64,000 nucleotides of DNA from Allorhodopirellula heiligendammensis (GTDB taxonomy: Bacteria > Planctomycetota > Planctomycetia > Pirellulales > Pirellulaceae): the NCBI RefSeq assembly GCF_007860105.1, contig NZ_SJPU01000001.1, positions 1,780,118 to 1,844,117 of the forward strand, written 5' to 3'. This document shows, one piece after another, positions 1-8,717 of this stretch. Below the pieces are notes generated by a model, which made no database searches, was not told the DNA's origin, and was given only the letters and a program-made list of their open reading frames with translations. Each line of letters begins with the position of its first letter. Position 1 is the first letter of the stretch. Position numbers and translations under genes: made by a program.

Positions 1-604
1 CCAACTTTCCGGACTCTAATTCTATCTCTCCTCGACCCGTTCCCCGAAATGAAGCCGGTGCCGCGAGCGACACGATCGCACCACCTCGGACACACAAACG
101 CAGTGCGCCGGAGGTCAAACGATATTGCACGTTCGGCACGATTTCCGCCCCAACATCGATCGCGGCTGAACCGCTATCGCTCAATACGGCGTGATTGGCA
201 TACGTGACCGTCGCGAACACATCCTCTCTGGCAGCGGTGGCTCCGGTGACCAAACGACTCGGAATATCCCCCTCAGGCAACTGACGGACAACAGGATTGA
301 GCATCGCAAACGCGACGACCGCCGCGATAGCGATCGCAACGACGGCACCGCAGACCGTGTTGAAGCGGGACGTTGAAACCTCCCTCGCCGGGAACATCGT
401 CGGCGAGTCTGCGAACGTGAATGCAGCGGCCCGGCAGCACTCCGCGATTTCGCCACTTCGACACTGCACCTCGACGAACAGTCGCTGCCGCTCAATATCA
501 CCGAGCAGGTCTGACTCGAATTGCACCAGCTGCGATTCAGACAAACCGCCGTTCTGGAAGGCAGCAATTGACTCCAAAAACGCATCGCGTTCGCTGTCGT
601 TCAT
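1..604 (-). CDS. FecR-like anti-sigma partner, truncated at window edge
   Basis: The frame opens with an ATG at 604-602 that overlaps the TGA stop of the sigma factor (ATGA), so the two are translationally coupled. It runs off the left edge, so only about 201 residues are visible. The N-terminal 75 residues are hydrophilic (starts MNDSERDAFLESIAAF). A single membrane helix follows at about residues 84-104 (VCGAVVAIAIAAVVAFAML). After it comes a periplasmic FecR-type stretch (TYANHAVLSDSGSAAIDVG, then VQYRLTSGALRL). This is the usual planctomycete partner of this ECF sigma family and probably holds the sigma factor at the membrane. A LamG domain often follows in the family but lies outside the window. 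The FecR call rests on topology, context and a weak domain match. Confidence 0.72.
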   Translation of the reverse strand, partial: MNDSERDAFLESIAAFQNGGLSESQLVQFESDLLGDIERQRLFVEVQCRSGEIAECCRAAAFTFADSPTMFPAREVSTSRFNTVCGAVVAIAIAAVVAFAMLNPVVRQLPEGDIPSRLVTGATAAREDVFATVTYANHAVLSDSGSAAIDVGAEIVPNVQYRLTSGALRLCVRGGAIVSLAAPASFRGTGRGEIELESGKL

Positions 605-1122
605 GCGTTGAGACCCTCCATCTGCTGACGGACACATTGCCCGAGCGATTTGTGAATCCGGGCGATTGCCTGATAGGCCGATTCGATCTTGCTGCCCATG
701 AATGCCGCAACCTCACTACACGAGCGATTTTCGAAATACCGCATTTTCACAATCTCTCGACTTCGCGGCGTCAGCGATTGCATGCACTTCGCCAGCGCCT
801 CGCGGCGATCATCACTGCTGTGGCGCTGACTCATGGCGTCCCACTCGCGTTCCAAGGCAGACAACGCGTCGACACTCAAGCCGACGTATCGGCCTTCTCG
901 GCTGCGGATCACGTCGATCGCACGGTTACGCGCACACACTCGAAACCAACTGATCAAATGATCAGCCGTCTCAAAAACTTCGTCACGGCTGAGCGCCTTA
1001 ACGCAAATTTCTTGGTAAACGTCTTCGGCGAGATGGTAGTTGCGGGTCACGCAAGCGATATAGGACGTTAAACCGAGTCGTTGGCGAAGCAGGTATTCGG
1101 TGGTTTGCGTTTGGGTCAACAT
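601..1122 (-). CDS. ECF-type RNA polymerase sigma factor
   Basis: Sigma-70 family extracytoplasmic-function regulator of about 173 residues. Region 2 is seen in HLAEDVYQEICVKAL and in SWFRVCARNRAIDVIRSR. Region 4 is seen in LTPRSREIVKMRYFENRSC followed by the helix-turn-helix SEVAAFMGSKIESAYQAI. It resembles the Rhodopirellula/Verrucomicrobium sigma family. An upstream ATG at 1140 is in frame, but the ATG at 1122 has a strong ribosome binding site (GAGGAG, 6 nt upstream), so I take 1122 as the start. The stop overlaps the start of the FecR-like gene by 4 nt, so they form an operon. The regulated genes are not evident. Confidence 0.9.
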   Translation of the reverse strand: MLTQTQTTEYLLRQRLGLTSYIACVTRNYHLAEDVYQEICVKALSRDEVFETADHLISWFRVCARNRAIDVIRSREGRYVGLSVDALSALEREWDAMSQRHSSDDRREALAKCMQSLTPRSREIVKMRYFENRSCSEVAAFMGSKIESAYQAIARIHKSLGQCVRQQMEGLNA

Positions 1123-1522
1123 GGAATTCTCCTCTGGCATTAGATACGAGCGGCACTAGCGTTTCTCGACATCAGGCACGCCAATTTCTCGTCAGATAGC
1201 TGACGCTCCAACGGCAGGCGAACTGCGTTCACTGATGGCGGATTCCACTTACTAGTGTTCAGAGCTACCGTGGATTCGATGTGTCCTAGGGACGCTTCAT
1301 GATCGGAAGCAACCCCTTAGCCGGCACTGCATTCTGCAACCCCTTCACGGCCTGCCGGGGCGTCCTCAAAATCCTCCGACACCTCGGAAGAGATCCGGGG
1401 TTACAACCGCAGTTGTACTTTGCCGCGTTTTTTGTCCGTCAACAGACCAGCAACCCCGGGGCACCGCGTCCCCGTGCTGGAATAGCTTCGAAGTCAATTC
1501 TCCTCGACTCCAACAGTACGCT
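1123..1522. other. Intergenic region, no gene supported
   Basis: Separates the divergent sigma factor and the secreted protein at 1523. It should hold both promoters, but I cannot point to a convincing box. A GC-rich block at about 1310-1480 contains short open frames on both strands with no recognisable domain. It may be a decayed or repeated intergenic sequence. Confidence 0.4.
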
Positions 1523-2806
1523 ATGAAATCAATTTGCACGACATTGGGAATGCTGGCAATGGCATTCATCGCCAACACAGCTCTAGCGCAATGGGGCAGT
1601 TTCCAGTCACAAAATGATGGAGCCCATTCGATTTCAGCAGACAGGGGATTCCTATTCATTGACAACGAATACGTTCCGCCGCCCTACGAAGTAAAGCTAG
1701 GAGAAGACGAACTGATCATTAACGGGAGCGGCTTTCCGGTCGACGCTTTCGATCTCTCTACCTACCGTGTATCGACCAAGTGGCGACATTCCGGGATGGG
1801 CGGGGGTAGGCGAGGCGACTGGCACCATGAGCGGTCGCCCATGCCATCGATGGGCCGGGGCGAATGGATGGACCGGGGCGAATGGACGGGCAGGGGCAAC
1901 TGGGAGGGCAGGGGCGACGGTGCAAGCAGTCCTGAACCTCCAAAGCGAGGTGGCCCGAACGCGCGTAAATCCGATCACTCGCAAGATCTCAAGGGCGAAC
2001 GGAAGGCTACGGTCAAATCAGACGACACTGAGGCAGAGTCAGCGGCGTCGCAGTTCGCCTTGCGTCAGTTCTACAACAACTTTGAAATGCTCAACCAGCA
2101 AGCCATTATCGTGCTTCGCTCGGGTGCGAAACCGCTGATCGTTAACGCCCCAGAAATGGGATATGGGCTGCTCAAGCAATTGCTGGCGATTCCAATGGAC
2201 GCGCAGGAACTCGCGGAAGCCCAATACGCTATTGCGGAGGGAGCGGACCAAGAAACATGGCAACAGCTAGTCAACTCATTCCAAGCCACCCCCGTTTTTA
2301 TCGAGCATGCTACTTGTCTGGTCGACGAAATCGATGAGGCTCAGCGTCTGGTTGACGCTCAGGTTGCCTCCGTGCAGTTCAGTGAACGCGTGAGCTACCC
2401 CCTCACCATGTTCGCGCTTATCCTGGTGGTCGCTGGTCTGGGACACCTCATGGCGAGTGCCCACGAGGTTTTCTCGACAGCACTGAATCGTCACGAGACC
2501 GATGAACTCTCCAAGAACATTATCTTGCTGTTGGTAATCATGGCACTCATGTCGGCGATCGATCTGATCTGGACCGTGATGGCCCATCACAGTGGTGCGA
2601 TGCGAGAACTCAACCCGATCGGCAGCATGCTGATCGACGATACCACGAAACTCATCGCGTTTAAATTCATCGTGACGGGGATTTCGATTGGCCTACTCTT
2701 CTGGCAGCGTCGATTGCCGTTGTCACGGAAGGCAACGTGGTGGTGCTGTCTGACGATGACACTGCTAACCGTTCGCTGGCTGTCATTTCATTCCATGCTG
2801 GTTTAG
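1523..2806 (+). CDS. Secreted/membrane protein with Gly-Arg-Trp hexapeptide repeat
   Basis: Protein of 427 residues with no confident family for most of its length. Residues 1-22 form a signal peptide ending ANTALA. Residues 110-133 are a low-complexity repeat of (M/D/T/E)GRG(E/N)W type, encoded by an 18-bp tandem repeat, and are followed by a charged linker. The middle (about 175-285) looks globular. The C-terminal third has hydrophobic segments at about 290-308, 333-352, 378-393 and 403-420. The segment DLIWTVMAHHSGAMRELNPI resembles the short membrane domain DUF5658, where a helix is followed by an E-x-NP motif; this is only a resemblance. The ATG is at the start of the signal peptide, so the start is reasonably secure. 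It stands alone and is convergent with the ATP-grasp gene downstream. Confidence 0.75.
   Translation: MKSICTTLGMLAMAFIANTALAQWGSFQSQNDGAHSISADRGFLFIDNEYVPPPYEVKLGEDELIINGSGFPVDAFDLSTYRVSTKWRHSGMGGGRRGDWHHERSPMPSMGRGEWMDRGEWTGRGNWEGRGDGASSPEPPKRGGPNARKSDHSQDLKGERKATVKSDDTEAESAASQFALRQFYNNFEMLNQQAIIVLRSGAKPLIVNAPEMGYGLLKQLLAIPMDAQELAEAQYAIAEGADQETWQQLVNSFQATPVFIEHATCLVDEIDEAQRLVDAQVASVQFSERVSYPLTMFALILVVAGLGHLMASAHEVFSTALNRHETDELSKNIILLLVIMALMSAIDLIWTVMAHHSGAMRELNPIGSMLIDDTTKLIAFKFIVTGISIGLLFWQRRLPLSRKATWWCCLTMTLLTVRWLSFHSMLV
1850..1921 (+). repeat. Tandem repeat, 4 x 18 bp, inside a coding region
   Basis: Four consecutive 18-bp units, the first being ATGGGCCGGGGCGAATGG. The second differs by one base and the third and fourth diverge further. 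It encodes the six-residue repeat with a Trp and an RG core in the gene at 1523-2806. The unit length is a multiple of three, so copy-number change would keep the frame. Confidence 0.9.
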
Positions 2807-2878
2807 CGTGCTGGCAACGGGGATGGACCAGCCGAAGGGGCACCGCAGGGCCCTGTCCGCAGTAGGCCAGCCAACCGT

Positions 2879-3904
2879 CTACGCCATCCAAGCCGCTTTA
2901 TAGTTCAGCCCTAGGTTCAGAATTCTCTGAATCAGGGCCTCATAGGAAATGCCAGCTGCTTCAGCGGACTCAGCGAAATCTTCGCCGTACTCGATATTCG
3001 GATTCGCGTTGGCTTCGATTACGAAAATGTCGCCGCCCGGAGTTAACCGCAAATCCATCCGGGCGTAGCCGCTCATCCCGAGAGCCCGATAGATCCGCTT
3101 GCACAGTTTGGCGATTCTCTGTTCCATTGCTTGATCGAGGTCTCTGGCCGCGTGGGTTGTGATCTGATGCCGTTCCTGATAATTGCGATCCCACTTCACG
3201 CGGCTGGTCGCAATCTTGGCGGCGTCGTCGGGCATGCTTCCGAAATCCATTTCCCAGGTGGGGAAGCAGACGAGTCGGTCGTTTCCCAACACGCCACAAT
3301 AAATCTCACGGCCGTCGATGTACTGCTCAACGAGTGCGTCGTCCTGCGCCTTTTCATGTACGAATGCCACTCGCTCGGCGAGAGCCTCGTCGTTATGAAC
3401 GAGCGACGCCTGTGAAATCGCGAACGAAGCGTCCTCGGTGACGGACTTTACAAACAGTGGAAAGGTCAGCCGTTTGGGACGTCGTACAGCGCGGCCCTGC
3501 TTGAACACAGCAAATCGTGGCGTGGGTATCCGGTGGTAGGCCAAGATCTTCTTGGAGAGGGCTTTGTCTTTGCTCAACAGTAGCCCGCGAGGATTGCAGC
3601 CCGTGTAGGGTTGCTGCATCAATTCGAGGTAACTGATCACCGCGAAATCGTACGTCACTACCCCATGGAATTCCTCGAGCAGCATATAGGTGATATGAGG
3701 TTCAAATTCCTTCAGCGCGCGCCGAATCGGCCCGAGGTCATCGTAGAGCCCCAGTGGCAGCACTTCGTGCCCGAGTCCGCGCAGCGTCTCGCAAATATCA
3801 AATTCGGCCTTCCATGCCCCCCATTCCTTCTCATCGATCCCCTCGAGGGATTCAGGGGGAACATGCCCGTCCCGCACCAAAACCAAAACGCGAAGTTTGC
3901 TCAT
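2879..3904 (-). CDS. ATP-grasp ligase, D-alanine-D-alanine ligase-like
   Basis: Protein of 341 residues with an ATP-grasp fold of the Ddl type. The N-terminal domain (about 1-95) begins KLRVLVLVRDGHVPPESL. The substrate loop region reads YTGCNPRGLLLSKDKALSK, matching the family's TG-x(n)-s-DK motif. The central domain carries LVEQYIDGREIYCGVLG. The C-terminal metal-binding part is MDLRLTPGGDIFVIEANANPNIE, with D, E and N as the expected Mg/ATP ligands. It probably joins a carboxylate to an amine, making a short peptide. It lacks the neighbourhood of cell-wall ddl genes and lies 24 bp downstream of a zinc peptidase gene in the same direction, which suggests a dedicated two-gene module. The substrate is unknown. 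Confidence 0.85.
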   Translation of the reverse strand: MSKLRVLVLVRDGHVPPESLEGIDEKEWGAWKAEFDICETLRGLGHEVLPLGLYDDLGPIRRALKEFEPHITYMLLEEFHGVVTYDFAVISYLELMQQPYTGCNPRGLLLSKDKALSKKILAYHRIPTPRFAVFKQGRAVRRPKRLTFPLFVKSVTEDASFAISQASLVHNDEALAERVAFVHEKAQDDALVEQYIDGREIYCGVLGNDRLVCFPTWEMDFGSMPDDAAKIATSRVKWDRNYQERHQITTHAARDLDQAMEQRIAKLCKRIYRALGMSGYARMDLRLTPGGDIFVIEANANPNIEYGEDFAESAEAAGISYEALIQRILNLGLNYKAAWMA

Positions 3905-3928
3905 GTTGATCCCATGCTGGGGCGAATC

Positions 3929-5026
3929 CTAGATGGCGACACGATGGCCTCCTTCATGCAAGAAATTGGTGGTGCGGACGGCAACTAAAATCATCGCGTC
4001 CCGTTTTGTTTCCTCAATCGATCCGCCCAATCGCAGGTTCAGTTCGCGACACCGTTCGATCATCTCTTGCACGACTTGATCGATCGTGTACGCGTATTGG
4101 CCTGTCCATTTCGACACCGTGCGATGCAGCTCTATGCGAATGCGGGTTAGGAATGCAGCCGCAGTCATATTGCGGCGGTGGGCCTCGTCCGCTGAAAAGA
4201 GACGACGCAGATCGCCGTCGTAAACGCTCGGCAAATCCACACCGTAGTGAGTCCGTTTACGTTGGTAATGGGTGCGGAGCGTCTTGCGCAGGCGTGACAG
4301 CGGATCGACAGTCGCCCGCGAACGGACCAGGGGCCGCTTGCCTTGGATGGAACTCATCAACTCATCGACAGTCTCGAGTTTCTTGATGGCAGGCCAGTTG
4401 CGATAACGGGCGCGCCACCGCGATCCTGGACGCAGCCATACCGCGAATGTCTCGGCGAAATCTTCGAGCGGATGTGACTGGGCGTACCACATCTCGAGAT
4501 GATGTACGTAATTTCGGCTCGACGGTTTCGGTTGATAGGAGTCTGGGTAAGGCTCAGACGAACGCCCAAATACCTTTCGGTAGAGGGCCCGCCGCCGAAG
4601 TCGAAAGGCGGTGTCGATTGCGTGGCCGGTCTCATGACGGAGGATCTTCATGCACCATTCATGCGTGCCGCCTTCAACGTCGAGCAATTGCTTGCGTTCC
4701 AAACGCATCAAACGTCGGTGGGCGAGATAGAATGGAATCGCGATCCCCGGCACGTCATCAGGAGAAAACCAATCTTCGCTCAACCAGAAGTGAGGTTTGA
4801 ACTTCAGGCCCCGAGCTGCCAATTCATCATTGAGTTGGGCTATTCTTTTTTCCAGATTGGTACCGCGAATAGTCAACTTCAAATTGCACATTCGCAGGTC
4901 GAGCAACTCCTCGTCGGAGAGCAGCAGTAGCTGATCATCGGCTTCCTGGACGTTCTTCTGGCGTGCCAGAGGCAATTGCTCGGGCAGGGCCACTCGCGTT
5001 CGTCGTGATTTTTGGCCGGGCATCAC
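3929..5026 (-). CDS. Putative zinc-binding metallopeptidase
   Basis: Protein of 365 residues without signal peptide or membrane segment, so probably cytoplasmic. The zinc motif is HETGHAID at about residue 130 (HExxH), and a downstream HPLEDFAETFAVW supplies a likely third ligand and resembles the EDFAE motif of this family. Family members usually have an aspartate/glutamate-rich catalytic half and a variable C-terminal helical half, and the length here fits. It is the first gene of an apparent operon, with the ATP-grasp ligase 24 bp downstream. The pairing suggests that the peptidase trims or activates the ligase product or a shared protein target. The physiological substrate is not visible. 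Confidence 0.8.
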   Translation of the reverse strand: MMPGQKSRRTRVALPEQLPLARQKNVQEADDQLLLLSDEELLDLRMCNLKLTIRGTNLEKRIAQLNDELAARGLKFKPHFWLSEDWFSPDDVPGIAIPFYLAHRRLMRLERKQLLDVEGGTHEWCMKILRHETGHAIDTAFRLRRRALYRKVFGRSSEPYPDSYQPKPSSRNYVHHLEMWYAQSHPLEDFAETFAVWLRPGSRWRARYRNWPAIKKLETVDELMSSIQGKRPLVRSRATVDPLSRLRKTLRTHYQRKRTHYGVDLPSVYDGDLRRLFSADEAHRRNMTAAAFLTRIRIELHRTVSKWTGQYAYTIDQVVQEMIERCRELNLRLGGSIEETKRDAMILVAVRTTNFLHEGGHRVAI

Positions 5027-5151
5027 TCAGTTAAAATCAACTCGCAGGTGCAAACATGAAACTATCGGCATGCAGTGTATTCCAATCGAGGAGTCAGCAA
5101 GTCCCCAAGGCCGCTCAAATGGCAAAAAACTCAGTCCTGAGTACTGATAAC

Positions 5152-6030
5152 TTAGCGGAACCACTGTGTCAAAGCAGCGTCATGGATGGCATTGAAGGCG
5201 GATGCGGTAGCCGAGCTCTCAATATCCGTGTGTAGATAGTCTTCGATCAATTGATCTGTGCGATGGACCTGATTTTCAATCCGATGCAGACACAATGATT
5301 TTAGCGTTCCCACACTGTCGAACAGTTCCGGCCGCAAGATCAATAGCAAGCTATCGGCAATGGATTGGTTTGCGTGCGGTAGGGATGCCTGCAGGGCAAC
5401 CTTAGGACGGATCGATTCCAATAGTGAAGCTCGGATCAGCCACGCGATCGTTTCCCGCTGCGGCGACGTCACCTGCCAACCATAGTCATCGGCGTGACCA
5501 TTCGTCCGGTCGGCATCGATTCCGTATCGCACCAGGGCGCGATCATGTCCGGCGAGCTGACCAATCAAAATGTCCATCCACCGCTCGGTGGTGCGACGGA
5601 GTCGATTCACCCGAATCGCCTCGCTCACGCTGCATCCGCGACGATCCAGAATCAACGTTTGCACTCGATTGCGAGCCTCGAGGTGCGAGAGATAGATGGC
5701 TTGAGCAATGGGGGAAAATTCGTCGCGTCCGGAGGCCCGATCGGTGCCGTCGGCGACCGCCGCAACCACTCGCGTCAACAACTCACTGACCAGTATTTCC
5801 TCGATCACGCCAATATGTTCTTGCCACCACTGCCTAAGTGAACATGGACTGGCGTTGGCCTCAGCGCGGTTGAATCGAACCAGCGTGTGATGCCACAAAT
5901 CCAATCGCTGGCGTGACGCCGTCCAATAGCTGCTGACCGCCTCCGGCGGAACACTGGCGTGCCGATACAGCAGCGCCGGTCCGTGATGAGCCATCACAGC
6001 GGCAAGTTCGGCGAGTTCAACAACGTGCAT
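5152..6030 (-). CDS. Conserved-looking protein of unknown function
   Basis: About 292 residues from the ATG at 6030 (MHVVELAELAAVMAHHG). An in-frame extension to 6180 has a low-complexity Ser/Gly-rich N-terminus that does not look like protein, so I prefer the inner start. The protein is mostly alpha-helical and rich in Arg, His and Leu, with no signal peptide, membrane helix or recognised motif. It has its own upstream gap and is not obviously in an operon. Coding potential is supported by the long open frame and the balanced amino-acid composition. I do not recognise the family. Confidence 0.6.
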   Translation of the reverse strand: MHVVELAELAAVMAHHGPALLYRHASVPPEAVSSYWTASRQRLDLWHHTLVRFNRAEANASPCSLRQWWQEHIGVIEEILVSELLTRVVAAVADGTDRASGRDEFSPIAQAIYLSHLEARNRVQTLILDRRGCSVSEAIRVNRLRRTTERWMDILIGQLAGHDRALVRYGIDADRTNGHADDYGWQVTSPQRETIAWLIRASLLESIRPKVALQASLPHANQSIADSLLLILRPELFDSVGTLKSLCLHRIENQVHRTDQLIEDYLHTDIESSATASAFNAIHDAALTQWFR

Positions 6031-6385
6031 GGTAGGACGAGCACCGAGGGAAGATGAAGAGGCGGCGGTGGGACCGCCGCGTAGACAACCAATCGACGTC
6101 CCCCCGGACGCTAAGATGGTGGAAGTGCATTCACCGTGCCCGCTCGCTTGCCAACTCACATGCAACGCCGCTTCTAACAACGCAAGCCATTGCTAGAGAA
6201 CAACTTCCACGCCAGAGATGAGATCGAAACGAGCTCCCCGCTCGCGTTCCGACGTTTCGTTTTTGCAACATCACTGGTGATTTTAGAAAATTGCCGTCGC
6301 TCCCGCGCAGCATCGTACTCGTAACGGTCACCAGTAAAACGACGAAGCTCTCTCTGTCCGCCCTCCTCCGTGTTCTCCTACGCTC
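6031..6385. other. Intergenic region between divergent genes
   Basis: Between the unknown gene at 5152-6030 and the membrane protein at 6386. It should contain both promoters. The minus-strand extension of the upstream frame passes through its left part. I see no RNA gene or repeat. Confidence 0.35.
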
Positions 6386-7159
6386 ATGAATACAACGACG
6401 CACACGCCGGCCGCCCCACGCCTCGCTATGGTAGTGAAAATCGGATTCACCGCGTTCATGGCCGTCCTGGTCCCGTACTACTGGATCGAGTACGGCCCCA
6501 CCAACTTCGTCTACTTTTGCGACATTGCACTGTTTCTCGCACTGGCAGCCGTGTGGACTGAAAAGCCGATTTTCGCTTCGATGGCAGCCGTTGGAATCGC
6601 GGTGCCACAACTACTATGGCAAGTCGATTTTCTTGGCAATCTCGCCGGCGTCCCGCTCACGGGAATGACGGACTATATGTTCAATCCCGAGATTTCACTG
6701 ATCGGCCGTGGGCTATCGTTCTTCCACTTTTGGCTACCGATTCTATTGCTGGGCATCATCTACAGGCTCGGCTACGATCGGCGTGCCTTCTGGGGTTGGA
6801 CGATGACTGCGTGGGTGGCGATGCTCATCAGCTACTTTCTCTTGCCAGCACCGGGCGACGCACTGGCCTACGTTAATCAACCAAGCAACGTCAATTATGT
6901 GTATGGGATGAGTGCGGAGGCCCCTCAATCCATCATGCCGGGCTGGGCATGGCTGGCCATGATGATGGTGGGGCTGCCAGCGTTGGTTTACGCTCCGACT
7001 CACTTAATCCTGGCATGGTTCATGCCGCAAGCTCACTCCGGTTCAGGTTTAGGCTGCCACGAGTCGTATATCTCGGCACTATCGCCAGACCAGATGGGCG
7101 AGGATCCCCATAGCGGAACCGTCGGCAGCGAGAACTCCCACTCTCCCAGCTTACTGTAA
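6386..7159 (+). CDS. Multi-pass membrane protein of unknown function
   Basis: 257 residues with about seven hydrophobic segments between residues 15 and 215, for example IGFTAFMAVLVPYYWI, FVYFCDIALFLALAAVW and HFWLPILLLGIIYRLG. It fits a planctomycete family of integral membrane proteins of unknown role. The last 40 residues (after LAWFMPQAHSG) are polar, differ in character from the rest and are encoded antisense to the end of the sulfatase gene. The two genes overlap tail to tail by 127 bp. The tail is probably a recent extension by loss of the original stop codon. The start ATG at 6386 is a few residues before the first helix. Confidence 0.75.
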   Translation: MNTTTHTPAAPRLAMVVKIGFTAFMAVLVPYYWIEYGPTNFVYFCDIALFLALAAVWTEKPIFASMAAVGIAVPQLLWQVDFLGNLAGVPLTGMTDYMFNPEISLIGRGLSFFHFWLPILLLGIIYRLGYDRRAFWGWTMTAWVAMLISYFLLPAPGDALAYVNQPSNVNYVYGMSAEAPQSIMPGWAWLAMMMVGLPALVYAPTHLILAWFMPQAHSGSGLGCHESYISALSPDQMGEDPHSGTVGSENSHSPSLL

Positions 7160-8499
7160 AGCTCGTTGAATCGTGTCGCTGATTCCTGCGAGAGATCCTT
7201 GTCTTCCGCTGCATCGGTATCGGGTCGAAACATCTGTGCGGGACGATGGGCGAGCGAAATCAATTTGTCCTCGCCATCACGAACCGACGTTTGCCCCTGC
7301 AAACGCCAAAAGAGCGTGCGGTGAACCGGCGGTTTGTCACCGGAGAGCTGCGGAATCAAATCAATACCATCGTAAGCACCGTACCGTTTGACACCTCGTC
7401 GCCGGTTCTTCGCATCCTCATGGGACGGCGGATCCTTCAGAGGCATGAGATCCTGTCCCGCCGCAGCCATGAACGTTGGCACGACATCCAGACTCGATAC
7501 CACGCCACGGTGCAGAGTTTTCTCTGGAAAGTGGCCTGGCCACGACCAGATCATGGGGACACGCACGCCGCCCTCGCGGAGCGATCCCTTGGCACCTGAA
7601 TACGGCCCATTCCAGCTACCATTGTTGGTGGCACCACCGTTATCGGCAAAGAAGACAATCATTGTGTTCTCGTAATGGCCCGTGGATTTTAAATGCTCCA
7701 CGATTCTGCCGACCCCACGATCGAGTGCCCACACCATCGCCGCATAGATTCGGCGTTTGGGGTTTTGAATACGATCGAATCGGGCGAGATCCGCCTCGGT
7801 CGCTTGCATTGGTGTGTGCGGCGCGTTGTACGATATCATCAGCATCCACGGTTTTCGAACCTTCTCCGCACGCTCGCTCTGCTGGTCGATCCACCGAATG
7901 CCTTCGTCGGTGAAGAAATCAGTGAGGTAGGGGCTGCTGAACTCACGCAGCGGCTCGCCGTTTCGCTCAAGTTGATTTTTTGCGGGCTCGGGGAAGTAAT
8001 CGTGATGCCCCCCGATCATGCCACAGAAATAATCAAAACCCCGGCGATTGGGATGAAAACCGGGACCGCTGCCCAGATGCCATTTGCCGATCAACGCAGT
8101 CGCGTAACCCGCACTGCGTAATTGATCACCGACGCTGTGTTCGCTCGGCGCTAGCCCGAGCAGCTCCGGTCTCGTGCCGTACGCAGCGGCAGATTGATTC
8201 AGATTGGACTCGTACCCAAATCGCCGTGGGTCGCGGCCCGTCATCAGTCCCGCCCGAGACGGTGAACACACCGAACTGGCAACGTACGCAGCACTGCACA
8301 TTACCCCGGATTCCGCCAGCGCATCGATATGGGGTGTACGCAGATAGACGCTGTGCGTGCAGCTGAGATCGCCATAGCCCATATCATCGGCTAGCAAGAT
8401 CAACAGATTGGGCGGGCTCGGCGAATCAGCCCGAGCAGACCCGCATATCCACGCAAAAGACGCTGCCAGCAAGATGCGTAGTGTTAGACGATAGACCAT
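7033..8499 (-). CDS. Secreted sulfatase, Cys-type
   Basis: 488 residues. A signal peptide ends near SARA (about residue 24). The alkaline-phosphatase fold starts with NLLILLADDMGYGDL, whose Asp pair binds calcium. The active-site signature is C78-S-P-S-R82, where Cys is converted to formylglycine by a maturation enzyme not seen in this window. GKWHLG and later ADNGG complete the active site. The length is typical for planctomycete arylsulfatase-like enzymes, which remove sulfate from marine polysaccharides in the periplasm or outside the cell. The 3' end overlaps the convergent membrane-protein gene. The precise glycan target cannot be read from the sequence. Confidence 0.93.
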   Translation of the reverse strand: MVYRLTLRILLAASFAWICGSARADSPSPPNLLILLADDMGYGDLSCTHSVYLRTPHIDALAESGVMCSAAYVASSVCSPSRAGLMTGRDPRRFGYESNLNQSAAAYGTRPELLGLAPSEHSVGDQLRSAGYATALIGKWHLGSGPGFHPNRRGFDYFCGMIGGHHDYFPEPAKNQLERNGEPLREFSSPYLTDFFTDEGIRWIDQQSERAEKVRKPWMLMISYNAPHTPMQATEADLARFDRIQNPKRRIYAAMVWALDRGVGRIVEHLKSTGHYENTMIVFFADNGGATNNGSWNGPYSGAKGSLREGGVRVPMIWSWPGHFPEKTLHRGVVSSLDVVPTFMAAAGQDLMPLKDPPSHEDAKNRRRGVKRYGAYDGIDLIPQLSGDKPPVHRTLFWRLQGQTSVRDGEDKLISLAHRPAQMFRPDTDAAEDKDLSQESATRFNELYSKLGEWEFSLPTVPLWGSSPIWSGDSAEIYDSWQPKPEPE

Positions 8500-8717
8500 C
8501 AGTAGTAGTGGGTTCGGAGGAAGACTCGTCGCGCCACGATTGAAATAACAATCGTGAACGCGGCGGGCTCAATCACACTGTCCCTCACGTACCAGAGTCC
8601 GACATCAACGCTGGGAGGACAGTGTTTGCTTCACTATCATCCTAGTCGATCTGCACTGGCGAAGTACACCAACTTAGCCCCGTGGCATCATCACGCTGAC
8701 TGCGAGAGTTGAACGTC
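8500..8717. other. Short intergenic region upstream of sulfatase
   Basis: Contains the upstream region of the sulfatase gene and the 3' flank of the methyltransferase-like gene. No repeat, RNA gene or clear promoter recognised. Confidence 0.3.

Noticed and set aside
1299-1526. Small plus-strand gene before the secreted protein
   Set aside because: Composition is not protein-like and it overlaps the next start; kept as intergenic.
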